The notes: a model not told the origin generated them from the letters alone. A DNA stretch of 64,000 nucleotides from Nakamurella multipartita DSM 44233 (GCF_000024365.1 NC_013235.1:1674001-1738000), one strand, 5' to 3'. Positions 42,682-52,573 are shown, counted from the stretch's first letter. Program-made: numbers and translations.

Positions 42682-43971
42682 ATGCCCGACGACCCCGCTC
42701 CGCGCATCGACACCGCCCCGCGCATCGGTTCCGTCCCGGCCCGGAGCATCGAGCAGGTGTTCCGGGCCGAGCACGGACGGCTGGTCGCCACCCTGATCCG
42801 TCGCTTCAGCGACATCGACCTGGCCGAGGAAGCGCTCGGCGACGCGCTGGTCGTCGCGCTGCAGACCTGGCCCGAGCAGGGCCTGCCGGCCAATCCCGGC
42901 GGCTGGCTCACCACCACGGCCACCAACCGGGCCATCGACCGGATCCGTCGTGAGTCCACCCGGGACGCTCGGCACCGGCAGGCCAGCGCCCAGACCCTGA
43001 CCCAGCACGACCCGATCGCCGAGCGCGACCGGCAGGAGGAGGAGGTCGGCGTGATCACCGACGACCGGCTCCGGCTGATCTTCACCTGCTGCCACCCGGC
43101 GCTGGCCCCGGAGGCGCGGGTCGCGCTCACCCTGCGCCTGCTCGGCGGGCTGACCAGCACCGAGATCGCGCAGGCGTTCCTGGTCCCGGAGCCGACCATG
43201 GCCCAGCGGCTGACCCGGGCCAAGCGCAAGATCAAGACGGCCGGCATCCCGTACCGGGTGCCGCAGGCGGAGGACCTGCCGGCCCGGCTGGCCGGTGTGC
43301 TGGCGGTGCTCTACCTGATCTTCAACGAGGGCTATCTGGCCAGCTCCGGCGACCAGCCGGTGCGCGACGACCTGTGCGCCGAGGCGATCCGGCTCACCCG
43401 GGTGGTCCGCGGCCTGCTCCCCGACGAACCCGAGGTCGCCGGGCTGCTCGCGCTGATGCTGCTCACCCAGGCCCGGCGGGCCACCCGGGTGGCCGGCGGG
43501 GTGCTGGTGCCGCTGGACGAGCAGGACCGGACGGCCTGGTCCCGGGACCTGATCGGGCAGGGGCACGAGCTGGTCCGCGAGTGCCTGCGCCGCAACCGAC
43601 CCGGCCAGTACCAGCTGCTGGCCGCGATCAACGCGGTGCACACCGACGCGCCGACCGCCGCGGACACCGACTGGGGCCAGATCGTCGCGCTGTACGACCA
43701 GCTGCGCCGGGTGCACCCGTCACCGATCGTCGAGCTGAACCGGGCGGTCGCGGTCGCCGAGCTGGACGGTCCGGCGGTCGGGCTGGCCCTGGTCGAACCC
43801 CTGGACCTGGCCGGATACCACCCGTGGCACGTCGCCCGGGCCGATCTGCTGCGCCGGCTCGACCGGCCGCAGGACGCCGCGGCCGCCTACGAACAGGCCC
43901 TGGGCATGACCGAGAACGAGGCCGAACGGGCCTTCCTGCGCCGCAAGCAGCGCGAGCTGACCGGCCACTGA
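42682..43971 (+). CDS. ECF42-type RNA polymerase sigma factor with C-terminal TPR-like extension
   Basis: The 429-residue sigma factor has region 2 at about residues 22-95 (IEQVFRAEHGRLVATLIRRF, GWLTTTATNRAIDRIRRE) and region 4 at about 125-190 (LTLRLLGGLTSTEIAQAFLV, MAQRLTRAKRKIK). A long extension follows with VLYLIFNEGYLASSG, a DUF6596-like part and TPR-like helices (LGMTENEAERAFLRRKQREL). ECF42 factors have no classical anti-sigma gene; the extension is thought to control activity. The adjacent DGPF and DHFR-like genes are the expected targets. Confidence 0.92.
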   Translation: MPDDPAPRIDTAPRIGSVPARSIEQVFRAEHGRLVATLIRRFSDIDLAEEALGDALVVALQTWPEQGLPANPGGWLTTTATNRAIDRIRRESTRDARHRQASAQTLTQHDPIAERDRQEEEVGVITDDRLRLIFTCCHPALAPEARVALTLRLLGGLTSTEIAQAFLVPEPTMAQRLTRAKRKIKTAGIPYRVPQAEDLPARLAGVLAVLYLIFNEGYLASSGDQPVRDDLCAEAIRLTRVVRGLLPDEPEVAGLLALMLLTQARRATRVAGGVLVPLDEQDRTAWSRDLIGQGHELVRECLRRNRPGQYQLLAAINAVHTDAPTAADTDWGQIVALYDQLRRVHPSPIVELNRAVAVAELDGPAVGLALVEPLDLAGYHPWHVARADLLRRLDRPQDAAAAYEQALGMTENEAERAFLRRKQRELTGH

Positions 43972-44079
43972 AGGCGGCCGGGGACCCCGGTGGGCCGGTG
44001 ATTGCCGGACTCGGGGCCCGGCCGTGGGACGATGGAGCGTCCGCCCGCCCGCACTCCAGAAGGATCCAGAAAGACTCCC

Positions 44080-45957
44080 GTGACATCTGGTCTCGCCGCC
44101 CGTGCCCATCGCACGTTCACCCCGCCGGAGTTGATCCGCAACTTCTGCATCATCGCGCACATCGATCACGGCAAGTCGACGCTCGCGGACCGGATGCTGC
44201 AGCTCACCGGGGTGGTGGAGGAGCGGGCCATGCGGGCCCAGTACCTGGACCGGATGGACATCGAGCGTGAGCGTGGCATCACCATCAAGTCGCAGGCCGT
44301 CCGGCTGCCCTGGGCCGCGCCCGGCCGCGACGGCAAGACCATCGATCACGTCCTGAACCTGATCGACACCCCCGGCCACGTGGACTTCACCTACGAGGTG
44401 TCCCGCTCGCTGGCCGCCTGCGAGGGGGCCGTGCTGCTGGTCGACGCCGCGCAGGGCATCGAGGCGCAGACCTTGGCCAACCTGTACCTGGCCCTGGAGA
44501 ACGACCTGCACGTCATCCCGGTGCTGAACAAGATCGACCTGCCGGCCGCCCAGCCGGAGCGGTACGCCGAGGAGATCGCGCACATCATCGGCGGCTCGCC
44601 CGACGACGTGCTGCGGGTCTCCGGCAAGACCGGGGCCGGGGTCAAGGAGCTGCTGGACAAGGTGGTGGCCGAGATCCCGCCGCCGGTCGGCGACGCGGAC
44701 GCCCCCGCCCGCGCGATGATCTTCGACTCGGTCTACGACATCTACCGCGGCGTCATCACCTACATCCGCGTCATCGACGGCAAGATCACCCCGCGCGAGC
44801 GCATCCAGATGATGTCCACCCGGGCCATCCACGAACTGCTCGAGGTCGGCGTCATCTCGCCCGAACCCATCCCCACGGTCGGGCTGGGGGTCGGCGAGGT
44901 CGGTTACCTGATCACCGGCGTCAAGGACGTCCGGCAGTCCAAGGTCGGCGACACCATCACCTCCGCGGCCAAGGGCGCCACCGTCCCGCTCGGCGGGTAC
45001 CGCGACCCGCGGCCGATGGTCTACTCAGGGCTGTACCCACTGGACGGCTCGGACTACCCGTTGCTGCGCGACGCGCTGGACAAGCTGCGGCTCAACGACG
45101 CGGCCCTGACCTACGAGCCGGAGACCTCGGCCGCGCTCGGGTTCGGGTACCGCTGCGGGTATCTGGGCCTGCTGCACATGGAGATCACCCGCGACCGTTT
45201 GGAACGCGAGTTCGGCCTCGACCTGATCTCCACCACCCCGAACGTGGTCTACCGGGTCACCATGGAGGACACCACCACGCACGTGGTGACCAACCCCAGC
45301 GACTGGCCGTCGGGCAAGATCCGCGACATCGTCGAGCCGATCGTGCGGTGCACCATCATCAGCCCGAGCGAGTACATCGGCACCATCATGGAGCTGTGCC
45401 AGTCCCGGCGAGGATCGTTGGGCGGCATGGACTATCTGTCCGAGACCCGGGTCGAGCTGCGCTACACGATGCCGCTGGGCGAGATCATCTTCGACTTCTT
45501 CGACGCGCTGAAGTCCCGCACCCGCGGCTACGCCTCGCTGGACTACGAGGAGATCGGCATGCAGGAGGCCGACCTGGTCAAGGTCGACATCCTGCTGCAG
45601 GGCGAGGCGGTCGACGCCTTCTCGGCGATCGTGCACAAGGACTCCGCCTACGGCTACGGCGTCTCGATGACGGCCAAGCTGCGTGAGCTGATCCCGCGGC
45701 AGCAGTTCGAGGTGCCGATCCAGGCCGCGGTCGGGTCCAGAGTCATTGCCCGCGAGACGATCCGGGCGATGCGCAAGGACGTGCTGGCCAAGTGCTACGG
45801 CGGTGACATCACCCGGAAGCGCAAGCTGCTGGAGAAGCAGAAGGAGGGCAAGAAGCGGATGAAGATGGTCGGTCGGGTCGAGGTCCCGCAGGAGGCCTTC
45901 ATCGCCGCACTGTCCACCGACTCCGCCCCGGCGGCCGGCAAGGACGCCAAGAAGTAG
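44080..45957 (+). CDS. lepA: Elongation factor 4 (back-translocating GTPase LepA)
   Basis: The 625-residue translational GTPase has [21 protein letters not shown] (P-loop), [17 protein letters not shown] (switch I), [18 protein letters not shown] (G3) and [13 protein letters not shown] (G4). The EF4-specific C-terminal domain has [23 protein letters not shown]. The GTG at 44080 gives a family-typical N-terminus; longer frames from 44032 or 44002 are possible. A small GC hairpin follows the stop. Confidence 0.97.
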   Translation: MTSGLAARAHRTFTPPELIRNFCIIAHIDHGKSTLADRMLQLTGVVEERAMRAQYLDRMDIERERGITIKSQAVRLPWAAPGRDGKTIDHVLNLIDTPGHVDFTYEVSRSLAACEGAVLLVDAAQGIEAQTLANLYLALENDLHVIPVLNKIDLPAAQPERYAEEIAHIIGGSPDDVLRVSGKTGAGVKELLDKVVAEIPPPVGDADAPARAMIFDSVYDIYRGVITYIRVIDGKITPRERIQMMSTRAIHELLEVGVISPEPIPTVGLGVGEVGYLITGVKDVRQSKVGDTITSAAKGATVPLGGYRDPRPMVYSGLYPLDGSDYPLLRDALDKLRLNDAALTYEPETSAALGFGYRCGYLGLLHMEITRDRLEREFGLDLISTTPNVVYRVTMEDTTTHVVTNPSDWPSGKIRDIVEPIVRCTIISPSEYIGTIMELCQSRRGSLGGMDYLSETRVELRYTMPLGEIIFDFFDALKSRTRGYASLDYEEIGMQEADLVKVDILLQGEAVDAFSAIVHKDSAYGYGVSMTAKLRELIPRQQFEVPIQAAVGSRVIARETIRAMRKDVLAKCYGGDITRKRKLLEKQKEGKKRMKMVGRVEVPQEAFIAALSTDSAPAAGKDAKK

Positions 45958-45965
45958 CCACCCGG

Positions 45966-45980
45966 GGGCGCGGTGCGCCC
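45966..45980. terminator. Short GC hairpin between lepA and the TetR gene
   Basis: GGGCGC / GCGCCC with loop GGT, between the lepA stop (45957) and the stop of the convergent TetR gene (45985). It is short and lacks a T-run, so only a weak terminator candidate. Confidence 0.4.
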
Positions 45981-45984
45981 GGCG

Positions 45985-46617
45985 CTATCCCGGCACCAGA
46001 CCGGTCAGATAACTGCCGACCACCGCCGCGATCTCGGCCCGGGACTGGGTGGTGCCGGCCGGTGCGGCGGACAGCGAGCCCACCCCGACCAGCCGGTCGT
46101 ACTGCAGCCCGTCGAGCAGGGCGATCAGCCCGTCGGCCGACCGGGGCGGGTCGGCCGCGCCCAGCCGGGTGACCGCGCCGATCGCCAGGGTCCGGAAAAT
46201 GCTGCCGGCGTGCAGGATCTCGCGCAGATCGGGATCCGAGGCCACCTCGATCTCGCAGGCCATCCGGGCCAGCGTGCGGTCGCGGTGCTCGCCGATCTGC
46301 CCGTCGATGAAGATTGCGACACGGTCCGCCAGCCGGCCGGCCTCGGCCCGTCGCCCGTCCCGGGTGGTCGGTGCCCCCTCCGGGCCGGTCGGCGGGCCCG
46401 GCAGCCCGGCCAGCCGCGCCCGGTTGATCTCGGCGATCCGGACCAGCACGCCCCGCAACAGTTCTCGGCGCGTTCGGAAGTGGTACGAGGTGGTGCCGGT
46501 CGGCACATCGGCCGCGGCGTCGACGGCCCGGTGGGTGAGCGCGCGCATACCGCTGCTCGCGATCAGGCCGATGGCGGCGTCGGCGAGCAGCTGCGGCCGG
46601 TCGGTGATGACGGGCAT
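45985..46617 (-). CDS. TetR-family transcriptional regulator
   Basis: The 210-residue protein has a TetR N-terminal HTH (LADAAIGLIASSGMRALTHRAVDAAADVPTGTTSYHFRTRRELL, about residues 10-53) and an all-helical ligand domain ending AEIAAVVGSYLTGLVPG. It is divergent from the NmrA/epimerase-like gene, with a set of TGTAG/CTACA repeats between them that it probably binds. Confidence 0.9.
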   Translation of the reverse strand: MPVITDRPQLLADAAIGLIASSGMRALTHRAVDAAADVPTGTTSYHFRTRRELLRGVLVRIAEINRARLAGLPGPPTGPEGAPTTRDGRRAEAGRLADRVAIFIDGQIGEHRDRTLARMACEIEVASDPDLREILHAGSIFRTLAIGAVTRLGAADPPRSADGLIALLDGLQYDRLVGVGSLSAAPAGTTQSRAEIAAVVGSYLTGLVPG

Positions 46618-46649
46618 CGAATGTCCTTCTTGACGGTGGCTGCGACAGG

Positions 46650-46688
46650 TGTAGTGTATCCGCTACAAATGTAGCACTACAGATGTAG
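46650..46688. promoter_or_regulatory. Candidate TetR operator with TGTAG/CTACA repeats
   Basis: TGTAGTG (46650-46656) is the complement of CACTACA (46675-46681). Inside is CTACA-AA-TGTAG (46663-46674), and a further TGTAG is at 46684-46688. The nested inverted repeats lie between two divergent genes and are AT-rich against the background, as expected for a TetR operator that covers both promoters. Confidence 0.6.
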
Positions 46689-46706
46689 CAACCGAGGAGA
46701 ACGGCG

Positions 46707-47645
46707 ATGGGCGAGCAGGAACTGCATGTGGTGGTGGGTGCGGGCGGGGTGACCGGGCGGCTGGTCGTCCGGCACCTGCTGGCCGCCGGTTGCCGGGTCC
46801 GGGCGGTCACCCGCGACGGGCGCCCGGTCGGCGCCAGCCGGGCCGAACGGGTCGCGGTGGACGCGGCCGATCCCGTCGCGCTGACCGCGGCGGCGCGCGG
46901 GGCCGTCGCGATCCATCACTGTGCGATGCCGCCGATCGGGCGGTGGCGCCGCGACTTCCCGCCGCTGACCGACGCGATCATCGCCGCCGGGGAGGCGACG
47001 GGTGCGCGGGTCGTCTACGCGGACGACACCTGGATGTACGGCCGGGTCACCGGTCCGATGACCCCCGACCTGCCCTCCCGGCCGGTCAGTCGGCACGGTG
47101 TGCTGCGCGCGTGGCTGGCCGAACGGTTCGAGCACGCCGCGGCGGCCGGGCGGATCCGGTTGTCGATCGTGCGGGCCGGTGAGCTCTATGGGCCAGGGGT
47201 TCACTCGATGATCGCCGGCACGGTGTTCGGCGCCATCCGCCGCGGCCGGACCGCCCGGTGGTTCGGTACCCCTGACCTGCCGATCACCCCGACCTACATC
47301 GACGACTTCGCCCGCACCATCGCCACCGTCGGCTGCCGGGACCGCGCCACCAGCCGGATCTGGCACGTGCCGCACCCGGCGGCCACCACCGGTCGGGAAC
47401 TGGTTGCGGTCGCCGCGACCCAGGCCGGTCGATCAGCGGCCGTCGCCGCGATCACCCGCCGGCAGCTGCGGGTGCTGGGCGCGCTCGTCCCGCTGGCTCG
47501 GGACGGCGCGTCCCTGGTCTACCAGTTCGAGCAGCCATTCGTCGTCGACGGCACCGCGACCGCCGAAGCCTTCGGCATCACGCCGACGCCCTACGTCCAG
47601 GGTGTCCGGGCGGTCCTGGCCGCATCCCCGGCGGCGTCACAGTGA
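46707..47645 (+). CDS. NAD(P)-dependent epimerase/dehydratase-like protein
   Basis: The 312-residue extended SDR has VVVGAGGVTGRLVVRHLLAAG (Rossmann), RAVTRDG, ADDTWMYGRVTGPMTP (active-site Tyr region, though the usual YxxxK is not obvious), IVRAGELYGPGVHS and TYIDDFARTI. It probably reduces or binds a small redox substrate. It is divergent from the TetR gene and so its likely target. The substrate is unknown. Confidence 0.83.
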   Translation: MGEQELHVVVGAGGVTGRLVVRHLLAAGCRVRAVTRDGRPVGASRAERVAVDAADPVALTAAARGAVAIHHCAMPPIGRWRRDFPPLTDAIIAAGEATGARVVYADDTWMYGRVTGPMTPDLPSRPVSRHGVLRAWLAERFEHAAAAGRIRLSIVRAGELYGPGVHSMIAGTVFGAIRRGRTARWFGTPDLPITPTYIDDFARTIATVGCRDRATSRIWHVPHPAATTGRELVAVAATQAGRSAAVAAITRRQLRVLGALVPLARDGASLVYQFEQPFVVDGTATAEAFGITPTPYVQGVRAVLAASPAASQ

Positions 47646-47724
47646 GCGGCCCGCCGGTGTCCAAGGTGGGGCAGGCGTGGTCCGCGTCGCCATCAGCCAG
47701 CGCAGGAGCAGGGCAGGAGCAGGA

Positions 47725-48516
47725 ATGAACCCGAAGATTGCCGTGGCCGGCGGAACCGGGCTGGTCGGATCGATGGTGGTGGCCGAAGCGCGGGCCGCCG
47801 GCCGGGAACCGGTCGTCCTGGCCCGATCGGCCGGGGTCGACCTGCGGACCGGGGTCGGGCTGGACGCGGCCCTGGACGGCGTCGACGCGGTCATCGACGT
47901 GATCAACATCGATACGCAACGCCGGCGCCGGGCGGTGGAGCTCTTCGGCACCGCAACCGCCACCCTGCTGCGGGCCGAGGAACGGGCCGGGGTCCGGCAT
48001 CACGTGATGCTGTCCATCGTCGGCATCGATCGGGTGGACACGGGGTATTACGCCGGCAAGCGCCGAGCGGAAGAGGTGGTCACCGGTGGCCGGGTGCCCT
48101 GGACGATTCTGCGGTCGACGCAGTTCCACGAGTTCGCGGACCTGCTCCTGGGTCTGGTGCCGGGGCCGGTCGTGGTCGTGCCGACCATGCTGAGCCGGCC
48201 GGTCGCGGCCCGCGAGGTGGCGCGGCACCTGGTGACGCTGGCCGGCGGGCCGGCCGCGGGCCGGACCCCGGAGATCGCCGGCCCGCAGGAGCGGCGGATG
48301 GCCGACCTGGTGCGTCGGCTGGCCCGCGCCCGCGGATCCCGCCGGGCGGTGCTGGAACTGCCGGTGCTGGGCGCGGCGGCCACCGCGACGGCGCGGGGCG
48401 CGCTGCTCCCGGCGGAACCCGGTCCCCGGGGGATCGAGACGTTCGAACAGTGGCTGGCCCGAACCGGCCGGCCCGGGCAGCTGACCCCGGACGACCGCGT
48501 GAGCGACCGACGATGA
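47725..48516 (+). CDS. NmrA-like SDR-family NAD(P)-binding protein
   Basis: The 263-residue protein has KIAVAGGTGLVGSMVVAEARAAG, VLARSAGVDLRTG, ALDGVDAVIDVIN, HHVMLSIVGIDRVDTGYYAGKRRAEEVV and TILRSTQFHEF. It is an atypical SDR of the NmrA group, with YAGKRRAE giving the YxxxK-like site. An AGGAGCAGGA sequence precedes the ATG. It overlaps the next FAD gene by ATGA. Confidence 0.86.
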   Translation: MNPKIAVAGGTGLVGSMVVAEARAAGREPVVLARSAGVDLRTGVGLDAALDGVDAVIDVINIDTQRRRRAVELFGTATATLLRAEERAGVRHHVMLSIVGIDRVDTGYYAGKRRAEEVVTGGRVPWTILRSTQFHEFADLLLGLVPGPVVVVPTMLSRPVAAREVARHLVTLAGGPAAGRTPEIAGPQERRMADLVRRLARARGSRRAVLELPVLGAAATATARGALLPAEPGPRGIETFEQWLARTGRPGQLTPDDRVSDRR

Positions 48517-49691
48517 GGGTCGGCATCATCGGGGCCGGCATCGGCGGGTTGGCCACCGCGGTCGGCCTGCAGCGGGCGGGCGTGCCGGTCACGGTGTTCG
48601 AACGACGCGACGGCGCTGGCGATGCCGGGTCCGGGATCTCGCTGTTCGGCAACGGCCTGGCCGCCCTGGACGCGCTCGGGCTGGGGCCGGCCGCGCGCGA
48701 GATCGGCGCGGTGCCCGGCGGAATCGGCCCGGACACGCCGGCCGGGCAGCGGCGTCCGGACGGCCGCTGGCTGACCCGGCTGCCCCACTCGGTGCAGCAG
48801 ACGGTCGCGGTCGTGCACCGGGCCGACCTGCAGCGGATCCTGCTGGACGCGCTGGCCCCCGGCACCGTGCACACCGGCCGGCCGGCGCAATCGGTCTCGG
48901 TCGACGGTCGCACGGTGGACCTGGCCGGCGGCCCCGAGACGTTCGACGTGGTCGTGGCCGCCGACGGGATCGGCAGCCGGATGCGGCGGGACTGGCCCGG
49001 CGATCCCGGCATCCGGTCCGCCGGCTACCGGGCCTGGCGGGGGGTGAGCGCGCAGCCGGTCGATGTCACCGCCGGCATCGGGGAAACCGTCGGCCGCGGA
49101 CTGCGTTTCGGCATCGCGCCGCTGGCCGACGGCCGGGTCTACTGGTTCGCCGTGGTCTCTGAGCCGGCCGGCCAGCCGACCGGTCAGCCAGCCGGCCAGC
49201 CGGCCCTCGACGGGCCCGGCCCGGTGCTGGCGGCGTTCGGCGGCTGGCACCGGCCGATCCGGGACATCGTGGCGGCGACACCGCCGGAGGCCATCCGCTC
49301 GCTGCCGATCGAGGAACTGGCCGGCCGGCTGCCGACCTACCGGCGGGGCCGCTGCGTGCTGCTCGGCGACGCCGCACACGCGATGACGCCCAACCTCGGC
49401 CAGGGCGGCAACCAGGCCCTGGAGGACGCGGCCACGCTGGTGGCCCTGCTGACCGACCCCACCATCGACGGCCGCGACGGGCGGATCGATGCTGCGGTCG
49501 CCGAGTACGACCGGCGGCGCCGGCCCCGTACGCAACGCATCGCCCGGCAGGCCGCCCTGCTCGGCCGGGTGCTGCAGGCCCGCGGGCCGCTCACCGCGTG
49601 GGCCCGGGACGCCGCGCTGCGGTTCACCCCACCCGCGGTGGCCGCCCGCGGCGCGCTGGCGGTGCAGCGCTGGCGACCGCCGGCCGGCTGA
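48513..49691 (+). CDS. FAD-dependent monooxygenase
   Basis: The 392-residue class A flavin hydroxylase has VGIIGAGIGGLATAVGLQRAG, FERRDGAGDAGSGISLFGNG, HRADLQRILLDAL, VVVAADGIGSRMR (DG motif) and GRCVLLGDAAHAMTPNLGQGGNQALEDA (GD motif). A short linker of GQP repeats lies around residue 215. It is coupled to the NmrA-like gene. The pair resembles zeaxanthin/salicylate-type hydroxylases in general form; the substrate is unknown. Confidence 0.9.
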   Translation: MRVGIIGAGIGGLATAVGLQRAGVPVTVFERRDGAGDAGSGISLFGNGLAALDALGLGPAAREIGAVPGGIGPDTPAGQRRPDGRWLTRLPHSVQQTVAVVHRADLQRILLDALAPGTVHTGRPAQSVSVDGRTVDLAGGPETFDVVVAADGIGSRMRRDWPGDPGIRSAGYRAWRGVSAQPVDVTAGIGETVGRGLRFGIAPLADGRVYWFAVVSEPAGQPTGQPAGQPALDGPGPVLAAFGGWHRPIRDIVAATPPEAIRSLPIEELAGRLPTYRRGRCVLLGDAAHAMTPNLGQGGNQALEDAATLVALLTDPTIDGRDGRIDAAVAEYDRRRRPRTQRIARQAALLGRVLQARGPLTAWARDAALRFTPPAVAARGALAVQRWRPPAG

Positions 49692-49698
49692 CCGCGAC

Positions 49699-50544
49699 TC
49701 AGACCCGGGCGGTCGAGCCGGCCAGCACCGAGCGCAGGGTGGCGGCGAACGCGACCGGCTCGGGAATGAAACCGCCGTGGTCACCGGGGAACTCGACCAT
49801 CTCCAGGCCCAGCAGCGCGGCCAGGGCGGCGGTGGTGCGGTAGGTGAACAGGGAGCCGGACTCGGCGCCGATGCCCAGCACCACCTGCCCGGGCCGGGCG
49901 GTCAGCGCGGCCACGTCCGGCCGGTACCGGGTGGTGCCCAGGATGTCGTAGCCGAACATGCGCACCGAGTCGGCCAGGTACTGCTCGGAGGGCTGCCACT
50001 CGGCATCCGGCGGGGTGCCGTCCGCGGCGGGCTCGGGCGCCCCGCCGGTCTGGTCGAAGCCGGCCTGGGCCATGAACTTGCCGAAGGCCGGGCCGATGCC
50101 GTCCCGGTGGAAGGTGGCCACGATGTCGTCGGTGATCGCCATCTGCTCAGCGGCGTCGGGCAGGATGGTCAGCAGCGGTGGCTCATGCGCGACGAGCGTG
50201 CGCACCCGCGACGGGTGCCGGGTCACCAGGGCCAGCCCGGTGACCGCGCCGCCGCTGCTGCCGAAGACGTCGGCCTGCTCGGCCCCGACCGCGTCGAGGA
50301 TGGCGACGATGTCGTCGGCCCGCTCGTTCGGGTCGCCGGGGGCGGTGGGATCGGCCAGCGGGCTGTTCGAGATGCCGCGCGGATCGTGGGTGATCACGGT
50401 GTGGTCGCCGGCCAGCGCGTCGGCCAGCGGGCCGAAGAACCGGGCGGCCATGGGGGAGCCGGCGATCACCAGGACCGGTCCGGATCCGCGGACCTCGTAG
50501 TGGATGCTCGCGCCGGGCACCGGGACGCGGTGGGTGGTGGTCAT
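49699..50544 (-). CDS. Alpha/beta-fold hydrolase
   Basis: The 281-residue hydrolase has VPGASIHYEVRGSGPVLVIAGSP, VITHDPRGISNS, ADVFGSSGGAVTGLALVTRHP with the Ser nucleophile, LVAHEPPLL and the final His in FPGDHGGFIPEP. It is a general esterase/hydrolase; the substrate is unknown. It is convergent with the FAD monooxygenase, 8 nt between stops. Confidence 0.9.
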   Translation of the reverse strand: MTTTHRVPVPGASIHYEVRGSGPVLVIAGSPMAARFFGPLADALAGDHTVITHDPRGISNSPLADPTAPGDPNERADDIVAILDAVGAEQADVFGSSGGAVTGLALVTRHPSRVRTLVAHEPPLLTILPDAAEQMAITDDIVATFHRDGIGPAFGKFMAQAGFDQTGGAPEPAADGTPPDAEWQPSEQYLADSVRMFGYDILGTTRYRPDVAALTARPGQVVLGIGAESGSLFTYRTTAALAALLGLEMVEFPGDHGGFIPEPVAFAATLRSVLAGSTARV

Positions 50545-50678
50545 CGACGATGATCCCTTCGTTCGTGGTCGGTCGCCGGTACTGACCCGGCCGCCGCGGT
50601 GAACTCATCGGCGGTAGGCAAAACCCCACCCCGACCGGGTGCCTGCCCCGCTGGGCCGCGACCCCCGGCCGGCCCAGC

Positions 50679-51371
50679 ATGAGAACCATGAGCATCGCCA
50701 CCGCCATCCCGGTCGACCAGCCGTCCGGCTCGTTGCCGGCCCGCCCGCCGCGGATCGGCCTGACCAGCGCCCGATCCTGGGCCGAGCTCGGCTACGTGCT
50801 GGTCGATCTCGTCCCGGCCGTCGCCATCTTCGTCGCGGTGCTCACCCTGCTGGCCGTCGGGATCGGCCTGTCGGTGATCTGGGTCGGGGTGCCGGTGCTG
50901 GTGCTGGCCCTGCTGGTGGCCCGGTTCGGGGCGCTCGTGCAGCGGTCGCTGGCCCGGGCCCTGCTGGATCTGCCGGCCGTGGCACCGGGCTGGATCCGGC
51001 CCCGCCGGCCCGGGCCGGTCGCGGCGATCGGGGCGCTGCTGCGCGATCCGGCGCACTGGCGGGCCGTCGCCTACCACGGCGTCGCGATCGTGCTGGCACC
51101 GCTGAGCTTCTCGATCGCCGTCACGCTGTATGGCGGCGGACTGGGTGCCGTGAGCTACCCGCTGTGGCACCCATTCCTGCCCGAACCCGGTGCCGGCGAC
51201 GGTCGACCGCCCTGGGTGCTGCCGGTGCTCGTCGACACCTGGCCGGGCCGGCTGGGTCTGGCCGTCATCGGCCTGGGTGTGCTGTGGTGCGCGCCGCGGG
51301 TGGTGGCCGCGCTGACCACCCTCGACCGGATCCTGATCACCGGCCTGCTGGCCGCCCGCCCGTTACGCTGA
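50679..51371 (+). CDS. Membrane protein with a stand-alone putative sensor domain
   Basis: The 230-residue protein has a soluble start, then hydrophobic segments at about residues 42-85 (VLVDLVPAVAIFVAVLTLLAVGIG, VIWVGVPVLVLALLVARFG), about 128-150 and about 190-230. RFGALVQRSLARALLDLPAVAPG and the spacing of helices resemble the 'putative sensor' domain that usually precedes a histidine kinase; here no kinase follows. The MFS gene overlaps its 3' end by 9 bp. Its role is unknown. Confidence 0.65.
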   Translation: MRTMSIATAIPVDQPSGSLPARPPRIGLTSARSWAELGYVLVDLVPAVAIFVAVLTLLAVGIGLSVIWVGVPVLVLALLVARFGALVQRSLARALLDLPAVAPGWIRPRRPGPVAAIGALLRDPAHWRAVAYHGVAIVLAPLSFSIAVTLYGGGLGAVSYPLWHPFLPEPGAGDGRPPWVLPVLVDTWPGRLGLAVIGLGVLWCAPRVVAALTTLDRILITGLLAARPLR

Positions 51372-52568
51372 GCCGGCCAGCCGGCGCAGCCCGGGCGCCC
51401 CGGCGGCGAGCAGGGCGGCCAGCAGCAGGCCACCGCCGATGGCGGCGAAACCGGCGGCCGGACCGTAGGTGTCGACCAGCGGGCCGAACGCGAGCAGGCC
51501 GAGCGGGCCGGCGGCCAGGGCCAGGGCGGTGTAGGAGCCGATGACCCGGCCGCGGAAGCGTGCCGGGGTCCGCGACTGCACGATCAGCGCGCACAACGGG
51601 TTGATCGGTCCGGTCACCACCCCGGCGGCCAGCGCCAGCGCCACCATCACCGGCACCGGCGGCAGGACCGCGAACGCACCGAGCGACAGGCCGGCCAGGG
51701 CGAGCGCGACGATCAGCGCGACCCGGGTGGGGACCCGGTGGGCGATGGCCCCGTAGGCCAGGGCCCCGCCGATCGCGCCGCCGGCGTAGGCGGCCAGGAT
51801 CACCCCGAACGCCACCACCTGGCCGGACTCGTTCAGGTACGCGTTGAGCACGACCGACTCGAAGGGCAGCAGGAACAGCCAGATCACCGCCGCGGTTAGG
51901 GTCACCGCGCGGAGCGTGGAATCGCGCAGCAGGAGACGGATCCCGTCCCACACCGAGCGCAGGTACGGCTCGGGCGACGGCCGCACCGACAGGTGCGCCG
52001 GCACCAGGAACCAGGTGACCAGCAGGGACAGCCCGAACAGGGCGGCGGCCACCCAGACGGTGCCGAACCCGCCGACGACCACCAGCAGCAACCCGGCCAG
52101 CGCGGGACCGGCCAGGTAGCCGGTGTTCTCGGCCACCTCGCCCCAGGCGTTCACCCGGGCCAGCGGCACCTGGGCGGCCCGGGCCACGTCCGGCCGCAGG
52201 GCCTCCCGGGCGGCCGCGCCCGGGCTGTCGAACACGGCGCCCACCGCGACCAGGACCAGCACCAGCCCGGTGGTCAACCCGACGGTCGCGTCGGCCAGCG
52301 GCAACGCGGCCACCGCCGCGGCGCTCAGGGTGTCGGCGATCAGGCAGGTCCGGCGCTTGCCGATCCGGTCGATCAGGGCCCCGCCGAACACCGCGGAGAA
52401 CACGATCGGGGCGATGGCGGCGGCCCCGGCCAGGCCGGCCAGGGCGGCGCTGCCGGTGCGTTCGAGCACCAGCCAGGGCACGGCGATGGCCACCACGCTG
52501 TTCGCGGTGACCGACAGGGCGGTGGCCGCCAGCACCCCGATCAGGCCGGTGACGGAGCGGGTGCGCAC
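51363..52568 (-). CDS. MFS transporter
   Basis: The 401-residue membrane protein has about 12 hydrophobic segments. It shows FGGALIDRIGKRRTCLIADTLS (motif A), VFDSPGAAAREALRPDV, RVNAWGEVAENTGYLAGPALAG and INPLCALIVQSRTPARFRGRVIGSYTAL, which fit the MFS_3/drug-efflux-like group. The GTG at 52568 is used; the ribosome site is poor. It lies 5 nt after the quinone oxidoreductase on the same strand, so probably co-transcribed. Confidence 0.88.
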   Translation of the reverse strand: MRTRSVTGLIGVLAATALSVTANSVVAIAVPWLVLERTGSAALAGLAGAAAIAPIVFSAVFGGALIDRIGKRRTCLIADTLSAAAVAALPLADATVGLTTGLVLVLVAVGAVFDSPGAAAREALRPDVARAAQVPLARVNAWGEVAENTGYLAGPALAGLLLVVVGGFGTVWVAAALFGLSLLVTWFLVPAHLSVRPSPEPYLRSVWDGIRLLLRDSTLRAVTLTAAVIWLFLLPFESVVLNAYLNESGQVVAFGVILAAYAGGAIGGALAYGAIAHRVPTRVALIVALALAGLSLGAFAVLPPVPVMVALALAAGVVTGPINPLCALIVQSRTPARFRGRVIGSYTALALAAGPLGLLAFGPLVDTYGPAAGFAAIGGGLLLAALLAAGAPGLRRLAGSA

Positions 52569-52573
52569 CGGGG

